The notes: generated by a model not told the origin, from the letters alone. A stretch of DNA of 64,000 nucleotides from Lentzea aerocolonigenes (GCF_000955955.1 NZ_JYJG01000040.1:1-64000); one strand, 5' to 3'. Counted from the stretch's first letter, positions 44,511 through 53,134 are shown. Numbers and translations: made by a program.

Positions 44511-44972
44511 GTGTACGAGAGCCCGGAACCGGACTCGCGCTCGCGCTTTCGCGGTGCACCGCAGATCATCCTCGCCGCGTCGGGCGTCGTGCTGGCGACG
44601 GTGTTCGCCGCCGTGGCCTCGTTCGCGGCGGGCTCGGACACCGCCGCCGAGTCCCCGGCGCCTCAGCAGCAACAGAAGAAGGAGGCCGTGCGTGACGCGT
44701 TGAGCATCGTGCCGACGTCCTCGCCCACCTCTTCGGTCGAGCTGACCTCGTCGTCCCCTTCGGAGACCACGACGTCGACCACCACGACCACGAAGAAGCC
44801 GCGCGTCACCACCATCACGCGTCCTGACGGCACGACCACGACCGTCACGACCGATGACCCGCCGCCGGTCGTCACGTCCTCGTCGACCACCACGACCACG
44901 ACGACGACAACCACTACGACTACGACGACCTCAACGACGACGAACTCGGACCCAACGAATCCGACGCCCTAG
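44511..44972 (+). CDS. Thr-rich membrane-anchored hypothetical protein, copy A
   Basis: The 153-residue product has a short charged N terminus (VYESPEPDSRSRFRG), a membrane helix (IILAASGVVLATVFAAVASFAAG, about 19-41) and an extracellular tail of Ser/Thr/Pro with a small TTITRPDGTTTTVTT motif and a 15-residue threonine run. No globular domain is seen. It starts 12 nt after the CAP gene, with GGGGAAA upstream. It is paralogous to the gene at 45101. The tail suits a mannosylated surface stalk; function is unknown. Confidence 0.7.
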   Translation: MYESPEPDSRSRFRGAPQIILAASGVVLATVFAAVASFAAGSDTAAESPAPQQQQKKEAVRDALSIVPTSSPTSSVELTSSSPSETTTSTTTTTKKPRVTTITRPDGTTTTVTTDDPPPVVTSSSTTTTTTTTTTTTTTTSTTTNSDPTNPTP

Positions 44973-44993
44973 GGTTACGCCCGTCACCGTCAA

Positions 44994-45026
44994 GTGACGC
45001 AGAGCTACACGAAGGTGTGGCGTCAC
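44994..45026. terminator. Hairpin between the two Thr-rich protein genes
   Basis: GTGACGC (44994-45000) pairs with GCGTCAC (45020-45026). An inner ACAC-GAAG-GTGT hairpin continues the stem after a small bulge. It lies about 20 nt beyond copy A and may separate the two transcripts or act in the leader of copy B. Confidence 0.45.
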
Positions 45027-45100
45027 TGAGGCTTTGGTGCGTTTCCGCCGATAACTCGAACGCAAGTCCATCCGACCGGGTTTCCCACGAGGAGATGGGT

Positions 45101-45595
45101 GTGTTCGAGGAAGATCATTCGCAGTCACCGACCGATCCCGCGCCGCAGAAGAAGCGGATGGGCACGGCCGTCATGCTGGCTGCGGGCGGAGTGGTGGTGG
45201 CGACCCTGTTCGCGACGGTCGCGTCCATGCTCGCCGCGTCCGGCCGTGAGGCAGCGCCGGAGCGCACGTCCGCCGACATCGTGCAGACCATCACGACCGT
45301 CGCCCCGGACGGCAGCACCAGCACGGTCGTCGTCACGGTGTCCTCCAGCGCGGCGTCGTCGGCGAAGCCGGACCGCAGGCAGGCCGCACGCCCTCAGGAG
45401 CAGCCCAAGCCCGGCGCTCCCGAGCAGCAGCCGAAGGTGACGACGAACCCGGTCGAGCCGACCGAGACGCACAGCAACCCGCCCACGTCGTGGACCGAGC
45501 CGCCGGCGTCTTCCTCCTCTTCGACGACGACCACGACCACGACGCCGCCGACGTCCTCGTCGTCGACCACGACCGCGCCGCCGCAGAAGCCCTAA
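45101..45595 (+). CDS. Thr-rich membrane-anchored hypothetical protein, copy B
   Basis: The 164-residue paralog of the preceding gene has an N terminus VFEEDHSQSP, a KKR stop before the helix MGTAVMLAAGGVVVATLFATVASMLAASG, and a tail with IVQTITTVAPDGSTSTVVVTV followed by Ser/Thr/Pro/Gln-rich sequence. The GVV-AT-FA-VAS helix core and the TIT-PDGST-TV motif are shared with copy A. GTG 45101 was chosen because GAGGAG lies 6 nt upstream and the start aligns with copy A. It ends head-on with kdpE. Function is unknown. Confidence 0.7.
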   Translation: MFEEDHSQSPTDPAPQKKRMGTAVMLAAGGVVVATLFATVASMLAASGREAAPERTSADIVQTITTVAPDGSTSTVVVTVSSSAASSAKPDRRQAARPQEQPKPGAPEQQPKVTTNPVEPTETHSNPPTSWTEPPASSSSSTTTTTTTPPTSSSSTTTAPPQKP

Positions 45596-46272
45596 GGCTC
45601 GAACCGGTACCCCATGCCGGGTTCGGTCAGCAGGTGCCGCGGCCGGGCCGGTTCCGGCTCCAGCTTCCGCCGCAACTGCGCCAGGTAGACCCGCAGGTAG
45701 TGCGTCTCCTTCTCGTACGCAGGCCCCCAGACGTCCCGCAGCAGCTGCTTCTGCGCGACGAGCTTCCCGGCGTTGCGCGCCAGCACCTCCAGCAGACCCC
45801 ACTCGGTGGGCGTGAGGTGCACCTCCTCGCCGTCCTTCAGCACCCGCTTGGCCGCCAGGTCCACCGTGAACGAGGCCGTCTTCACGATCGGCTCGTCCTC
45901 GGGCCCCGTGACGGCGGAGCGGCGGACAGCGGCGCGCAGGCGGGCCAGCAGCTCGTCCATGCCGAACGGTTTCGTCACGTAGTCGTCGGCGCCCGCGTCC
46001 AGGGCGTCGACCTTGTCGGCCGAGTCGGTGCGGGCGGAGAGGACGACGATCGGCAGCGTGGTCCAGCCGCGCAGGCCCGCGATCACGTCGGTGCCGTCCA
46101 TGTCCGGCAGACCCAGGTCGAGAATCACGACGTCGGGCTTGCCGTCGGCGGCCAGCCGCAGGGCCGTCGCGCCGTCGTGGGCCGTGAGCACCTCGTAGCC
46201 GCGGGCCGAGAGGTTGATCCGCAACGCGCGCACGATCTGCGGCTCGTCGTCGACCACCAGCACTTTCGTCAC
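45592..46272 (-). CDS. kdpE: Response regulator KdpE
   Basis: The 226-residue OmpR/PhoB-type regulator has a receiver domain with DDEP, phosphoacceptor Asp in VVILDLGLPDMDG, Thr/Ser in VVLSART and Lys in DYVTKPFGMDEL. The winged-helix domain begins near HLTPTEWGLLEVL and ends with MGYRFEP. Its GTG overlaps the kdpD stop (GTGA). In this group KdpE normally activates kdpFABC, but that operon is not in the window. Confidence 0.93.
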   Translation of the reverse strand: MTKVLVVDDEPQIVRALRINLSARGYEVLTAHDGATALRLAADGKPDVVILDLGLPDMDGTDVIAGLRGWTTLPIVVLSARTDSADKVDALDAGADDYVTKPFGMDELLARLRAAVRRSAVTGPEDEPIVKTASFTVDLAAKRVLKDGEEVHLTPTEWGLLEVLARNAGKLVAQKQLLRDVWGPAYEKETHYLRVYLAQLRRKLEPEPARPRHLLTEPGMGYRFEP

Positions 46273-48758
46273 GAGACCTTCTCCTCGACCGGCAACGAGA
46301 TCACCACGGTGAGGCCACCACCGGGCGTGTCCTCCATGCTGATCGTGCCGCCCATGGCCTCGGTGAACCCCTTCGCCACGCTCAGACCGAGACCAACGCC
46401 ACCCGGCGTGCGGTCGCCGAGGCGCTGGAACGGCGCGAACACCTGGTCCGCGGTGCCGCGAGGCAGGCCGCGGCCGTGGTCGACGACCCGCAGCTCGACC
46501 TCGGAGCCGTGCGCGGACGCCCGCAGCGCCACCGCACCGGCGTAACGCAGCGCGTTGCCGACGACGTTCGCGATCACTCGTTCGAGCAGTCCGACGTCCG
46601 CGCGCACGGGCGGGAGCGACTCCGGGACGTCGACCTCGATGTCCCCGCTCAGGCCGCTCAACGCCCGTGCCACCGCCTCGTAGTAGCCGACTGCGCGGAA
46701 CTGGGGCTCCACCGCACCGGTGGCGAGCCGGGACGAGTCGAGCAGGTTGTCGACCAGGCCGGTGAGCCGGTCCGCGGACTCCTCGACGGCCTCCAGCAGC
46801 TCGGCGGTGTCGGAGCCGGAGAGCTTGAGCTCCGGGTCGCGCAACGAGCCGACGGACGCCTTGATCGAGGTCAGCGGTGTGCGGAGGTCGTGGCCGACGG
46901 CACTGAGCAACGCCGTGCGCAGTTCGGTGCGCGAAGCCTGCCGCTGGGTTTCGAGGGCCTGCTCGGCCATGCGTTGCTGCCTCAACGCCAGCAACGCCTG
47001 ACCAGCCGCCGCCTCCAGCACCCGGCGATCCGAAGCGGGCAGCGAGCGGCCGCGCAACGCCAGGTGCACGTCCGGGGTCACCGCGACGTCGACGTCCGCC
47101 TCGTCAGGCTCGTCGCACGGGCTCACCCCGACGCACGCCACGCGTTCCCACTCGCCGTCGACCCGTTCCAGCAGCGCGACGGACTGCAGGCCGAAGTTCT
47201 CCTTCACCTTTTCCAGCAACCGTGCGAGCGGGAACGGGTTCGTCAGCACGGTGCGCGCGTACGACGCGAGGAGCGTCGCCTCGGTGCGTGCTCGCGCTGC
47301 TTGCGTGGCACGACGAGCGGCGTAGTTCACCACCAACGCGGTGCTGACGCCCACGATGATCATCGCGAAGAAGGTCAGCACGTTCTGCTGCGCGTCGATG
47401 GTGAACGTGTAGAAGGGCTCGGTGAAGAAGAAGTTCAGCAGCAACGCGTTGAGCAGCGCCGCCGTGATCGCCGGGCCGAGCCCGCCGACTATCGCGACGA
47501 CGAGCGTGACCAGCAGGTAGACGATGACGTTCGTGGAGAAGTTCAGGCTGCCCCGCATCGACGCGCCGGCCGCCGTGACCAGCGCGGGACCGACGACCGC
47601 GAGGAACCAGCCCAACGCGAGCCGGCTCGGCCTGAGCGGGCTGCTCGCGAACCGGCCGCGCCAGCCGCTCGTCGTGGCCGGGTGCGTGACCATGTGGACG
47701 TCGATCGCGCCGGACTCCTGCACGACCGTAGAGCCGATACCCGCGGAGAACACGCGCGCGAACCGTGAACGGCGTGATGTGCCGACCACGAGCTGAGTGG
47801 CGTTCACCCCGCGCGAGAACTCCAGCAACGCCGTCGGCACGTCATCACCGACAACGGTGTGGAACGTGGCGCCCAGGTCCTCGGTGAGCTTGCGGTACTT
47901 CTGCAGCGAGTGCGGATCAGCCCCGGCGAGGCCGTCACCGCGTAGGACGTGCACGACCAGAAGGTCGCCGCCCGCGCGCGTGGCGATGCGCCGCGCGCGT
48001 CGGATGAGCGTCTCGCTCTCCTTGCCGCCGGTGATGGCGACGACGACACGTTCGCGCGTCTCCCACGTGTCGGTGATCTGCTGTTCGGCCCGGTAGCGCA
48101 GCAACGCGACGTCGACCTGATCGGCGACCCAGAGCAGCGCGAGCTCGCGGAGCGCGGTGAGGTTGCCGACGCGGAAGTAGTTGCCGAGAGCCGCGTCGAT
48201 CTTGTTCGCCGCGTAGACGTCGCCGTGGGCGAGCCTGCGCCGCAGTGCCTCCGGCGTGAGGTCGACGAGCTGCATCTGGTCGGCTTTCCTGACAACTTCG
48301 TCAGGCACGGTTTCCTGCTGCGGAACGCCCGTTATGCGTTGAACGACGTCATTGAGAGATTCCAGGTGCTGCACGTTGACCGTGGACAGCACGTCAATCC
48401 CGGCTTCGAGAAGTTCCTCGACGTCTTGCCACCTTTTTGCATTACGAGAACCGGGCACGTTCGTGTGCGCGAGTTCGTCGACCACCGCGACCTCGGGCGC
48501 GCGGGCCAGCACGGCGTCGACGTCCATCTCGGTCAGTTCGACCCCGCGATGGGTGCAGTGCCTGCGCTGGACGATTTCCAGGCCTTCGACCAGTTGAGCG
48601 GTCTTGGCACGGCCGTGGGTCTCCACAAATCCGATGACCACGTCTGTGCCGCGCTCCCGCCTGCGGTGAGCCTCCCCCAGCATGGAGAACGTCTTGCCGA
48701 CACCGGGAGCAGCTCCGAGGAAGATGCGGAGCTCACCACGCCTGGGTTTCGCACTCAC
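46269..48758 (-). CDS. kdpD: Sensor histidine kinase KdpD
   Basis: The 829-residue potassium/turgor sensor kinase has an N-terminal KdpD domain with Walker A GAAPGVGKTFSM and FVETHGR, a universal-stress-protein domain (about 220-350, VVGTSRRSRFARVFSAGIG), four membrane helices near 380-480, a GAF-like region and the kinase core (SAVGHDLRTPLTSIK phosphoacceptor, NVVGNALRYA N box, GGVGLGLSVAKG G box). GTG 48758 matches the family start (RGELRIFLGAAPG); a frame open to 48842 would add 28 residues. It lies with kdpE but without transporter genes. Confidence 0.93.
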   Translation of the reverse strand: MSAKPRRGELRIFLGAAPGVGKTFSMLGEAHRRRERGTDVVIGFVETHGRAKTAQLVEGLEIVQRRHCTHRGVELTEMDVDAVLARAPEVAVVDELAHTNVPGSRNAKRWQDVEELLEAGIDVLSTVNVQHLESLNDVVQRITGVPQQETVPDEVVRKADQMQLVDLTPEALRRRLAHGDVYAANKIDAALGNYFRVGNLTALRELALLWVADQVDVALLRYRAEQQITDTWETRERVVVAITGGKESETLIRRARRIATRAGGDLLVVHVLRGDGLAGADPHSLQKYRKLTEDLGATFHTVVGDDVPTALLEFSRGVNATQLVVGTSRRSRFARVFSAGIGSTVVQESGAIDVHMVTHPATTSGWRGRFASSPLRPSRLALGWFLAVVGPALVTAAGASMRGSLNFSTNVIVYLLVTLVVAIVGGLGPAITAALLNALLLNFFFTEPFYTFTIDAQQNVLTFFAMIIVGVSTALVVNYAARRATQAARARTEATLLASYARTVLTNPFPLARLLEKVKENFGLQSVALLERVDGEWERVACVGVSPCDEPDEADVDVAVTPDVHLALRGRSLPASDRRVLEAAAGQALLALRQQRMAEQALETQRQASRTELRTALLSAVGHDLRTPLTSIKASVGSLRDPELKLSGSDTAELLEAVEESADRLTGLVDNLLDSSRLATGAVEPQFRAVGYYEAVARALSGLSGDIEVDVPESLPPVRADVGLLERVIANVVGNALRYAGAVALRASAHGSEVELRVVDHGRGLPRGTADQVFAPFQRLGDRTPGGVGLGLSVAKGFTEAMGGTISMEDTPGGGLTVVISLPVEEKVS

Positions 48759-49088
48759 CCGACCAGTCTGCTCCTGGCCCCGCGTGGGCTGTTCGGGGGT
48801 ACGTGCTGCGCCACCCGGCCAGGCGAGTGCTCCTTCCCACATCTTTGTCCACAGATCTGACCGGCTGAATCATCCTTCAGCACGGCCCCCGTTCGAGTGA
48901 GCCTCGCTGCGCTTTTTACGCCGTTTACCAGGACATTTAACTGTGCCGGACGCGCGCCGTGACAGGTCCGGTCACCACAACGGCCGAATGGGTTATCGGC
49001 AGTTGGCGGATAGCGCGCGGAGCGTGAATGAGGGAAAGTGCCAGGGTTCGTGTCCTAATTAGGACAATCACATGCGCGCGGAGAAACG
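48759..49088. other. Divergent promoter region of kdpDE and the MarR gene
   Basis: About 330 bases without a gene. The only clear element is the 16-bp palindrome at 49051. The AT content rises around 48905-48945 (CTTTTTACGCCGTTTACC and ATTTAACTG), which may hold promoter elements for kdpD, but no complete -35/-10 pair could be defined. Confidence 0.5.
49051..49066. promoter_or_regulatory. MarR-type operator, 16-bp perfect palindrome
   Basis: TGTCCTAATTAGGACA is its own reverse complement. It ends 22 nt before the MarR start codon, which suits autorepression. Confidence 0.7.
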
Positions 49089-49529
49089 ATGCCCACCACC
49101 GTCACCAACCACGAGGCACTTCAACTCGTGGTGGCCGTGCACCGGCTGGTGCGAAGTCTTCGACAGGCCGCTCCGGCCCGTCGTTTGCAACCCACCCAGT
49201 TATTGGTGCTGTCAGAACTGAGCGCCCACGGCCCGATGCGGATCGGCGAGATCGCGGTGCGCGCGCTGTGTTCGCAGCCGACCGCGACAACCGTCGTGAC
49301 CAGCCTCGAGTCCACCGGCCTAGTACGCAGAGAGCCCGACGCGGCCGACGGCAGAGCCACGATTGTCGTGCTCACCGAGGTCGGTCGCGAGACTGTCCTG
49401 TCGATGGCTCACGGCGAAGCCGAACTATTGAGTGAAAGAATGTCCGAACTTTCGCCGGAAGACAGAGACCTGCTGCGCGGGGCCATGCCGATATTGCGCC
49501 ACCTGGCCGAGCCGCAGGAAAACAAGTAG
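49089..49529 (+). CDS. MarR-family transcriptional regulator
   Basis: The 146-residue winged-helix protein has helices LQPTQLLVLSELSAHGPMRIGEIAVRALC leading into the recognition helix SQPTATTVVTSLESTGLV and the wing RREPDAADGRATIVVLTEVG. N- and C-terminal helices form the dimer interface. ATG 49089 has GGAGAAA upstream. A perfect 16-bp palindrome lies in its promoter. It diverges from kdpD and is convergent with the HAAS gene, with a strong shared terminator. Ligand and targets are unknown. Confidence 0.9.
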   Translation: MPTTVTNHEALQLVVAVHRLVRSLRQAAPARRLQPTQLLVLSELSAHGPMRIGEIAVRALCSQPTATTVVTSLESTGLVRREPDAADGRATIVVLTEVGRETVLSMAHGEAELLSERMSELSPEDRDLLRGAMPILRHLAEPQENK

Positions 49530-49559
49530 GAGCGGGACCCCCCGACGGGTCCCGCTCCT
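49528..49559. terminator. Strong bidirectional terminator
   Basis: A 13-bp perfect stem (49528-49540 with 49547-49559) has a 6-nt loop. It begins within the MarR stop codon and ends 4 nt before the stop of the convergent HAAS-domain gene, so it can serve both. Confidence 0.8.
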
Positions 49560-49563
49560 GGCA

Positions 49564-50661
49564 TTACTTGCTGGGTGACACGGAAGTAGGTGGCACCGAG
49601 CTGGAAGGTGCGCTTCCAGAACTCGACGGCGATGTACTCGGCGTTGATGACGGAGCGGACATGCTCGGTGTCACCGTGTAACAGGTGCCGTTTTCGTAGT
49701 CGATCTTCGGCCGCGGATACCTGTTAGCCGGAATCATCGGTTGCGGGTCGCTCCCGTTGCACCCGTAGTACTGCCGCTGGGCGTTGATGGGATTGCCGTC
49801 CTGGTCGTACAACTGCACGTTGGTGAGCCACTTGCCGTTCTCGTCCTGGACGTAGATGTTCTCGTACGTCTCTGTCATCGGCGTCGGGTAAGACTGGTTC
49901 CGCGAGCTGTAGGCGAGGTTGTTCGCCGTCACGTCGACGACCTGGAACAGCAACCCGACCGCCAGCGCGGACGCCGGCAGGCTGAACCACAGCCACCGCC
50001 GGTCGACCTTGGCGCGCGGCCCCGCGAACACCGAGATGATCGCGATCGCGGCGACGACCAGGAACCCGAGGATGTCGCGGCCGGCGAGCAGCACGGCCCC
50101 GAGCCCGAGCAAGCCGGCCCGCACCAGCCACCACGCGGGCTGCAACGACTTCAGGTAGGTCAGCGCGCGTTCGGCCGGCGTGCCTTCCTCCGGCGTCAGC
50201 CACTGCTGGATCCTGCGCGTCTCCGGCAGGTCCATGATCTCCTGCTGGGTCGGCCCGCGGTCGTGCACCAACGCGAGGCTGAGCACGAGGAGCACGCCGG
50301 GCAGCAGCAGGATCGCCGGCTCCCGGAGCGCCGCGGCCCCCGCGAGCAACGTGACGCCCGTGGCGATCACCAACCCCCACGCCGCCGCCCGCGGCCGCGT
50401 GACCAGCTTGTTCTTGGTCGTGACCGGCAACCGCTCGGTCCGCGGTGGGTAGCCGGCGGCCTGCCGCAGCTCGTGCGCGTACTGCTCGGGCGGGCCGAGG
50501 CGCTGCTCCAGCGTCTCGTCCTCACCCAGCTCGGTCGACAGCTCGGCGACGTGCGCGCTGACGTCCTCCATGATCTCGGCGACCTCGCTGGGCGGCAGGT
50601 CGTCGAGGGCCGCACGCATCCCGGCCAGGTAGTACTCGACCCCGAGTGCCTGCGTGTTCAT
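49564..50661 (-). CDS. HAAS-domain multi-pass membrane protein, PadR partner
   Basis: The 365-residue protein begins with a HAAS-type helical domain (EYYLAGMRAALDDLPPSEVAEIMEDVSAHV, with LEQRLGPPEQYAHELR). Membrane helices follow at about 95-135, 180-225 and 230-255. The C-terminal extracytoplasmic region has YENIYVQDENGKWLTNVQLYDQDGNPI and a Ser/Pro/Thr-rich end. Its ATG overlaps the PadR stop (ATGA). The PadR/HAAS pair is common in Gram-positive bacteria; the membrane protein's role is not established. Confidence 0.8.
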   Translation of the reverse strand: MNTQALGVEYYLAGMRAALDDLPPSEVAEIMEDVSAHVAELSTELGEDETLEQRLGPPEQYAHELRQAAGYPPRTERLPVTTKNKLVTRPRAAAWGLVIATGVTLLAGAAALREPAILLLPGVLLVLSLALVHDRGPTQQEIMDLPETRRIQQWLTPEEGTPAERALTYLKSLQPAWWLVRAGLLGLGAVLLAGRDILGFLVVAAIAIISVFAGPRAKVDRRWLWFSLPASALAVGLLFQVVDVTANNLAYSSRNQSYPTPMTETYENIYVQDENGKWLTNVQLYDQDGNPINAQRQYYGCNGSDPQPMIPANRYPRPKIDYENGTCYTVTPSMSAPSSTPSTSPSSSGSAPSSSVPPTSVSPSK

Positions 50662-50984
50662 GCTGCGACCTCCTCGAGCAGGCCGTCCAGCGTGCTGGCG
50701 AACGACCTCCACGTCTCCCTCGACTCAGCCAGGCGCACCCGCCCGGTCTCGTTGATGCTGTAGTACTTGCGGTGCGGCCCCTCTTCGCTCGGCACCACGT
50801 ACGAGGTCAGCATCCCGGCGTTGTAGAGCCGCCGCAGCGTGCCGTACACCGACGCGTCCCCGACATCGTTCAATCCCCCGGCGCGCAGCCTGCGCACCAC
50901 GTCGTACCCGTACCCGTCGTCCTTGCGCAGAACCGCAAGCACGGCCATGTCGAGCACGCCCTTGAGCAGCTGACTTGTGTCCAT
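50658..50984 (-). CDS. PadR-family transcriptional regulator
   Basis: The 108-residue winged-helix repressor has LLKGVLDMAVLAVLRKDDGYGYDVVRRLRAGGL, recognition helix DASVYGTLRRLYNAGML and wing VVPSEEGPHRKYYSINETGR, followed by one dimerisation helix. ATG 50984 has GGAGGGG directly upstream. It is cotranscribed with a HAAS-domain membrane protein. The promoter TTAGAC-16-TAGTAG has a 10-bp palindrome in and beside its spacer, which suggests autoregulation. Confidence 0.92.
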   Translation of the reverse strand: MDTSQLLKGVLDMAVLAVLRKDDGYGYDVVRRLRAGGLNDVGDASVYGTLRRLYNAGMLTSYVVPSEEGPHRKYYSINETGRVRLAESRETWRSFASTLDGLLEEVAA

Positions 50985-51016
50985 GACCCCTCCGACCCGC
51001 TCTTGCGCCGTGAACA

Positions 51017-51044
51017 CTACTACGCAGTGCACAGTACTGTCTAA
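51017..51044 (-). promoter_or_regulatory. PadR promoter with operator palindrome
   Basis: On the minus strand TTAGAC (51044-51039) and TAGTAG (51022-51017) are 16 nt apart. The palindrome ACAGTACTGT (51031-51040) overlaps the -35 box and spacer and is a good candidate for the PadR site. Confidence 0.5.
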
Positions 51045-51055
51045 CGCGGGGGTCC

Positions 51056-51580
51056 TCAGCTCACCCTTCTCACCGCTCGCCGCTTGGCCAGCGCCATCCG
51101 GACCAGGTAGGCGGGTGTGGGCGGGATCCAGCCGAGCTGCGCGGCCATCCCCAGGTCGTCGCGGTTCGCCCAGTGCTCGACGATCCGGCCGTCCTCGAAG
51201 CGGAACCAGTGGGACTGGGTCATCGCGTACGGCTTGCCAGTGGGCGGGAAGACGGTCTCCACCTGGGCGTCGTCGTTGTACATGACCCACGGCGCGGCGT
51301 GCGTTCCGTTCATGGTCGAGTTCACGACGACGAGATCACCTCTGGCCAGGGCGTGGTGGATGTCGTAACGCAGGCCGGTGCTCGCGGCGCGCAGCCACAG
51401 AGCCGTGGAGTAGAAGCCGTCGGCGCCAGGAACTCGCGACGACGGCGGCTGGACGCGGTTCTCCCGATCGGTCGCGAGCGGGTGGTACAGCGAATCGAAG
51501 TCGGCCCGGTCGCCGTTGGCCATGGCGTGGATGCTGCGCACCGCGAGCGAGATCAGATCAGCCGTGATGTCAGTGGTCAT
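51056..51580 (-). CDS. SnoaL-like (NTF2-fold) protein
   Basis: The 174-residue alpha+beta barrel protein has a helical N terminus (LISLAVRSIHAMANGDRADFDSLYHPLATDRENR) and strands ending in the SHWFRFEDGRIVEHWANRDDLGMAAQLG stretch typical of SnoaL-like polyketide cyclase or ester-cyclase relatives. An enzymatic role is not proven. ATG 51580 has GGGG about 8 nt upstream. It diverges from a TetR gene with a TCGG-6-CCGA repeat between them, so it is the likely regulated partner. Confidence 0.82.
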   Translation of the reverse strand: MTTDITADLISLAVRSIHAMANGDRADFDSLYHPLATDRENRVQPPSSRVPGADGFYSTALWLRAASTGLRYDIHHALARGDLVVVNSTMNGTHAAPWVMYNDDAQVETVFPPTGKPYAMTQSHWFRFEDGRIVEHWANRDDLGMAAQLGWIPPTPAYLVRMALAKRRAVRRVS

Positions 51581-51602
51581 GAGGAACCCCAATCAGATAC
51601 AG

Positions 51603-51616
51603 TCGGACTTTACCGA
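51603..51616. promoter_or_regulatory. Candidate TetR operator
   Basis: TCGGACTTTACCGA is an inverted repeat TCGG-6 nt-CCGA. It lies 22 nt from the SnoaL start and 17 nt from the TetR start. Confidence 0.45.
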
Positions 51617-51633
51617 AAGTGTGGAACTGGGGA

Positions 51634-52269
51634 ATGACGCACGTCAAGAGGTCCTACGACTCGTCCGGGCGGCGCGAACAGGCCCGCGTGCGACGCCTCG
51701 CCGTGGTGCGCGCGGCCCGTGAGTTGTTCGAGCGCGACGGGTTTCGCGTGACCACGATCAGCGCGGTCGCGGCGCACGCCGGGGTGTCCGCGGAGAGCAT
51801 CTACAAGGGGTTCGGCACCAAGGCGGCGCTGGCCAAAGCCGTGTTCGACCTCGTGATCGCGGGTGACGACGAACCCGTCCCGATCGCCGAACGCCCCGCC
51901 GCGCAGGCCATCGGCGACGAACCGGACGTCCATCGCAAGATCGTGATGTTCGTCCACGGTCTGGCCCAGCGCCAGGCCCGCTCAGCGCGGGTGCAGATCC
52001 TCATCCGCGACGGCAGGCACGTCGACGACTCACTCGAGCCGATCTGGGCGAAGCTAATCGAGGAGGGTCTGGCCGGTATGACGCTGCTCGGCCGCCATCT
52101 GCACGCCACCGGCCGCCTGCGCGCGGGGATCGACCTCGACGAGGTGCGGGACGTGCTGTGGAACTACCTGGCGATCGACCACTACGAACGACTGGTTCTC
52201 ACGCAGGACTGGTCCCTCGAGCGCTACACCCGATGGCTGACCCGGGCCATCACCGACGCACTCGTCTGA
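51634..52269 (+). CDS. TetR-family transcriptional regulator
   Basis: The 211-residue regulator has an N-terminal helix-turn-helix (AARELFERDGFRVTTISAVAAHAGVSAESIYKGFGTKAALAKAVFD) and an all-helical ligand-binding domain with the TetR_C-type ending YERLVLTQDWSLERYTRWL. ATG 51634 was chosen; a GTG at 51619 would add five residues. It diverges from a SnoaL-like gene and is likely its repressor. It ends 6 nt from the convergent mutM gene. Confidence 0.9.
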   Translation: MTHVKRSYDSSGRREQARVRRLAVVRAARELFERDGFRVTTISAVAAHAGVSAESIYKGFGTKAALAKAVFDLVIAGDDEPVPIAERPAAQAIGDEPDVHRKIVMFVHGLAQRQARSARVQILIRDGRHVDDSLEPIWAKLIEEGLAGMTLLGRHLHATGRLRAGIDLDEVRDVLWNYLAIDHYERLVLTQDWSLERYTRWLTRAITDALV

Positions 52270-52275
52270 CGAACG

Positions 52276-53133
52276 TCAGAGTCTGGGGCGGGGCTGGCAT
52301 CGCGGGCACGAGTACGAGGAGCGGTTCATGAACGGCTCCCGCACGATCACCGCACCGCACCGCTTGCACGGCCGGTTCTCCTGCCCGTACGCGCTCAGCG
52401 AGCGGTCGAAGTAGCCGGACTGCCCGTTCACGTTCACGTACAGCGCGTCGAACGACGTCCCACCCTGGCCGAGCGCCTCACGCATCACATCGGTGGCGTG
52501 ATCCAGCAGCTCAGCGGCCTTCACCTTGGTGAGCTTGTCCGTCATCCGGGTGCCGTGCAGGCGGGCGCGCCACAAAGCCTCGTCGGCGTAGATGTTGCCG
52601 ATGCCGGACACCAGGGTCTGGTCGAGCAGGGCGCGTTTGATCTCCGTGTGACGCAGGCGCAACGCGCGCACGGCAGCATCACGGGAGAAGAGAGGGTCCA
52701 TCGGGTCGCGGGCGATGTGCGCGACCGAGTCGGGGACCAGGGTGCCGTCGACCTCGACGAGTTCGGCGAGAGCCAGGCCGCCGAAGGTTCTTTGGTCGAC
52801 GAAGCGCAGCTCCGGGCCGCCGTCGGCGAACCGGAACCGCACGCGAAGATGTTTCTCGTCCGGAGCCTCAGCGGGCTGGACGAGCATTTGGCCGCTCATG
52901 CCCAGGTGGGCCAGCATGGCGGCTTTGTCGGCCAGTTCGACCCAGAGGTACTTGCCGCGGCGCTTGGCGGCAACCATGGGTTGCGAGACCAAGCGCGCGC
53001 AGAAGTCCGCGGAGCCCAGGTCGTGCCGGCGGATGGCACGTGGGTGCAGCACCTCTACCGAGGAGATGACCCGGCCGGCGACGTGAGCTTCGAGGCCGAG
53101 GCGAACCACCTCGACCTCTGGGAGTTCGGGCAC
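52276..53133 (-). CDS. mutM: Formamidopyrimidine-DNA glycosylase MutM
   Basis: The 285-residue base-excision repair enzyme removes 8-oxoguanine and FaPy and nicks the strand. The catalytic N-terminal Pro-Glu is in [10 protein letters not shown], the beta-elimination Lys in [10 protein letters not shown]. The helix-two-turn-helix has [20 protein letters not shown], and the zinc finger is [24 protein letters not shown] with four cysteines. GTG 53133. It lies in the conserved rnc-mutM order. Confidence 0.97.
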   Translation of the reverse strand: MPELPEVEVVRLGLEAHVAGRVISSVEVLHPRAIRRHDLGSADFCARLVSQPMVAAKRRGKYLWVELADKAAMLAHLGMSGQMLVQPAEAPDEKHLRVRFRFADGGPELRFVDQRTFGGLALAELVEVDGTLVPDSVAHIARDPMDPLFSRDAAVRALRLRHTEIKRALLDQTLVSGIGNIYADEALWRARLHGTRMTDKLTKVKAAELLDHATDVMREALGQGGTSFDALYVNVNGQSGYFDRSLSAYGQENRPCKRCGAVIVREPFMNRSSYSCPRCQPRPRL

Positions 53134-53134
53134 G

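Noticed and set aside
44760..44950. Possible microsatellite or repeat array (ACG/ACC triplets)
   Set aside because: The triplets are in frame and encode the threonine-rich tail of the 44511-44972 protein.
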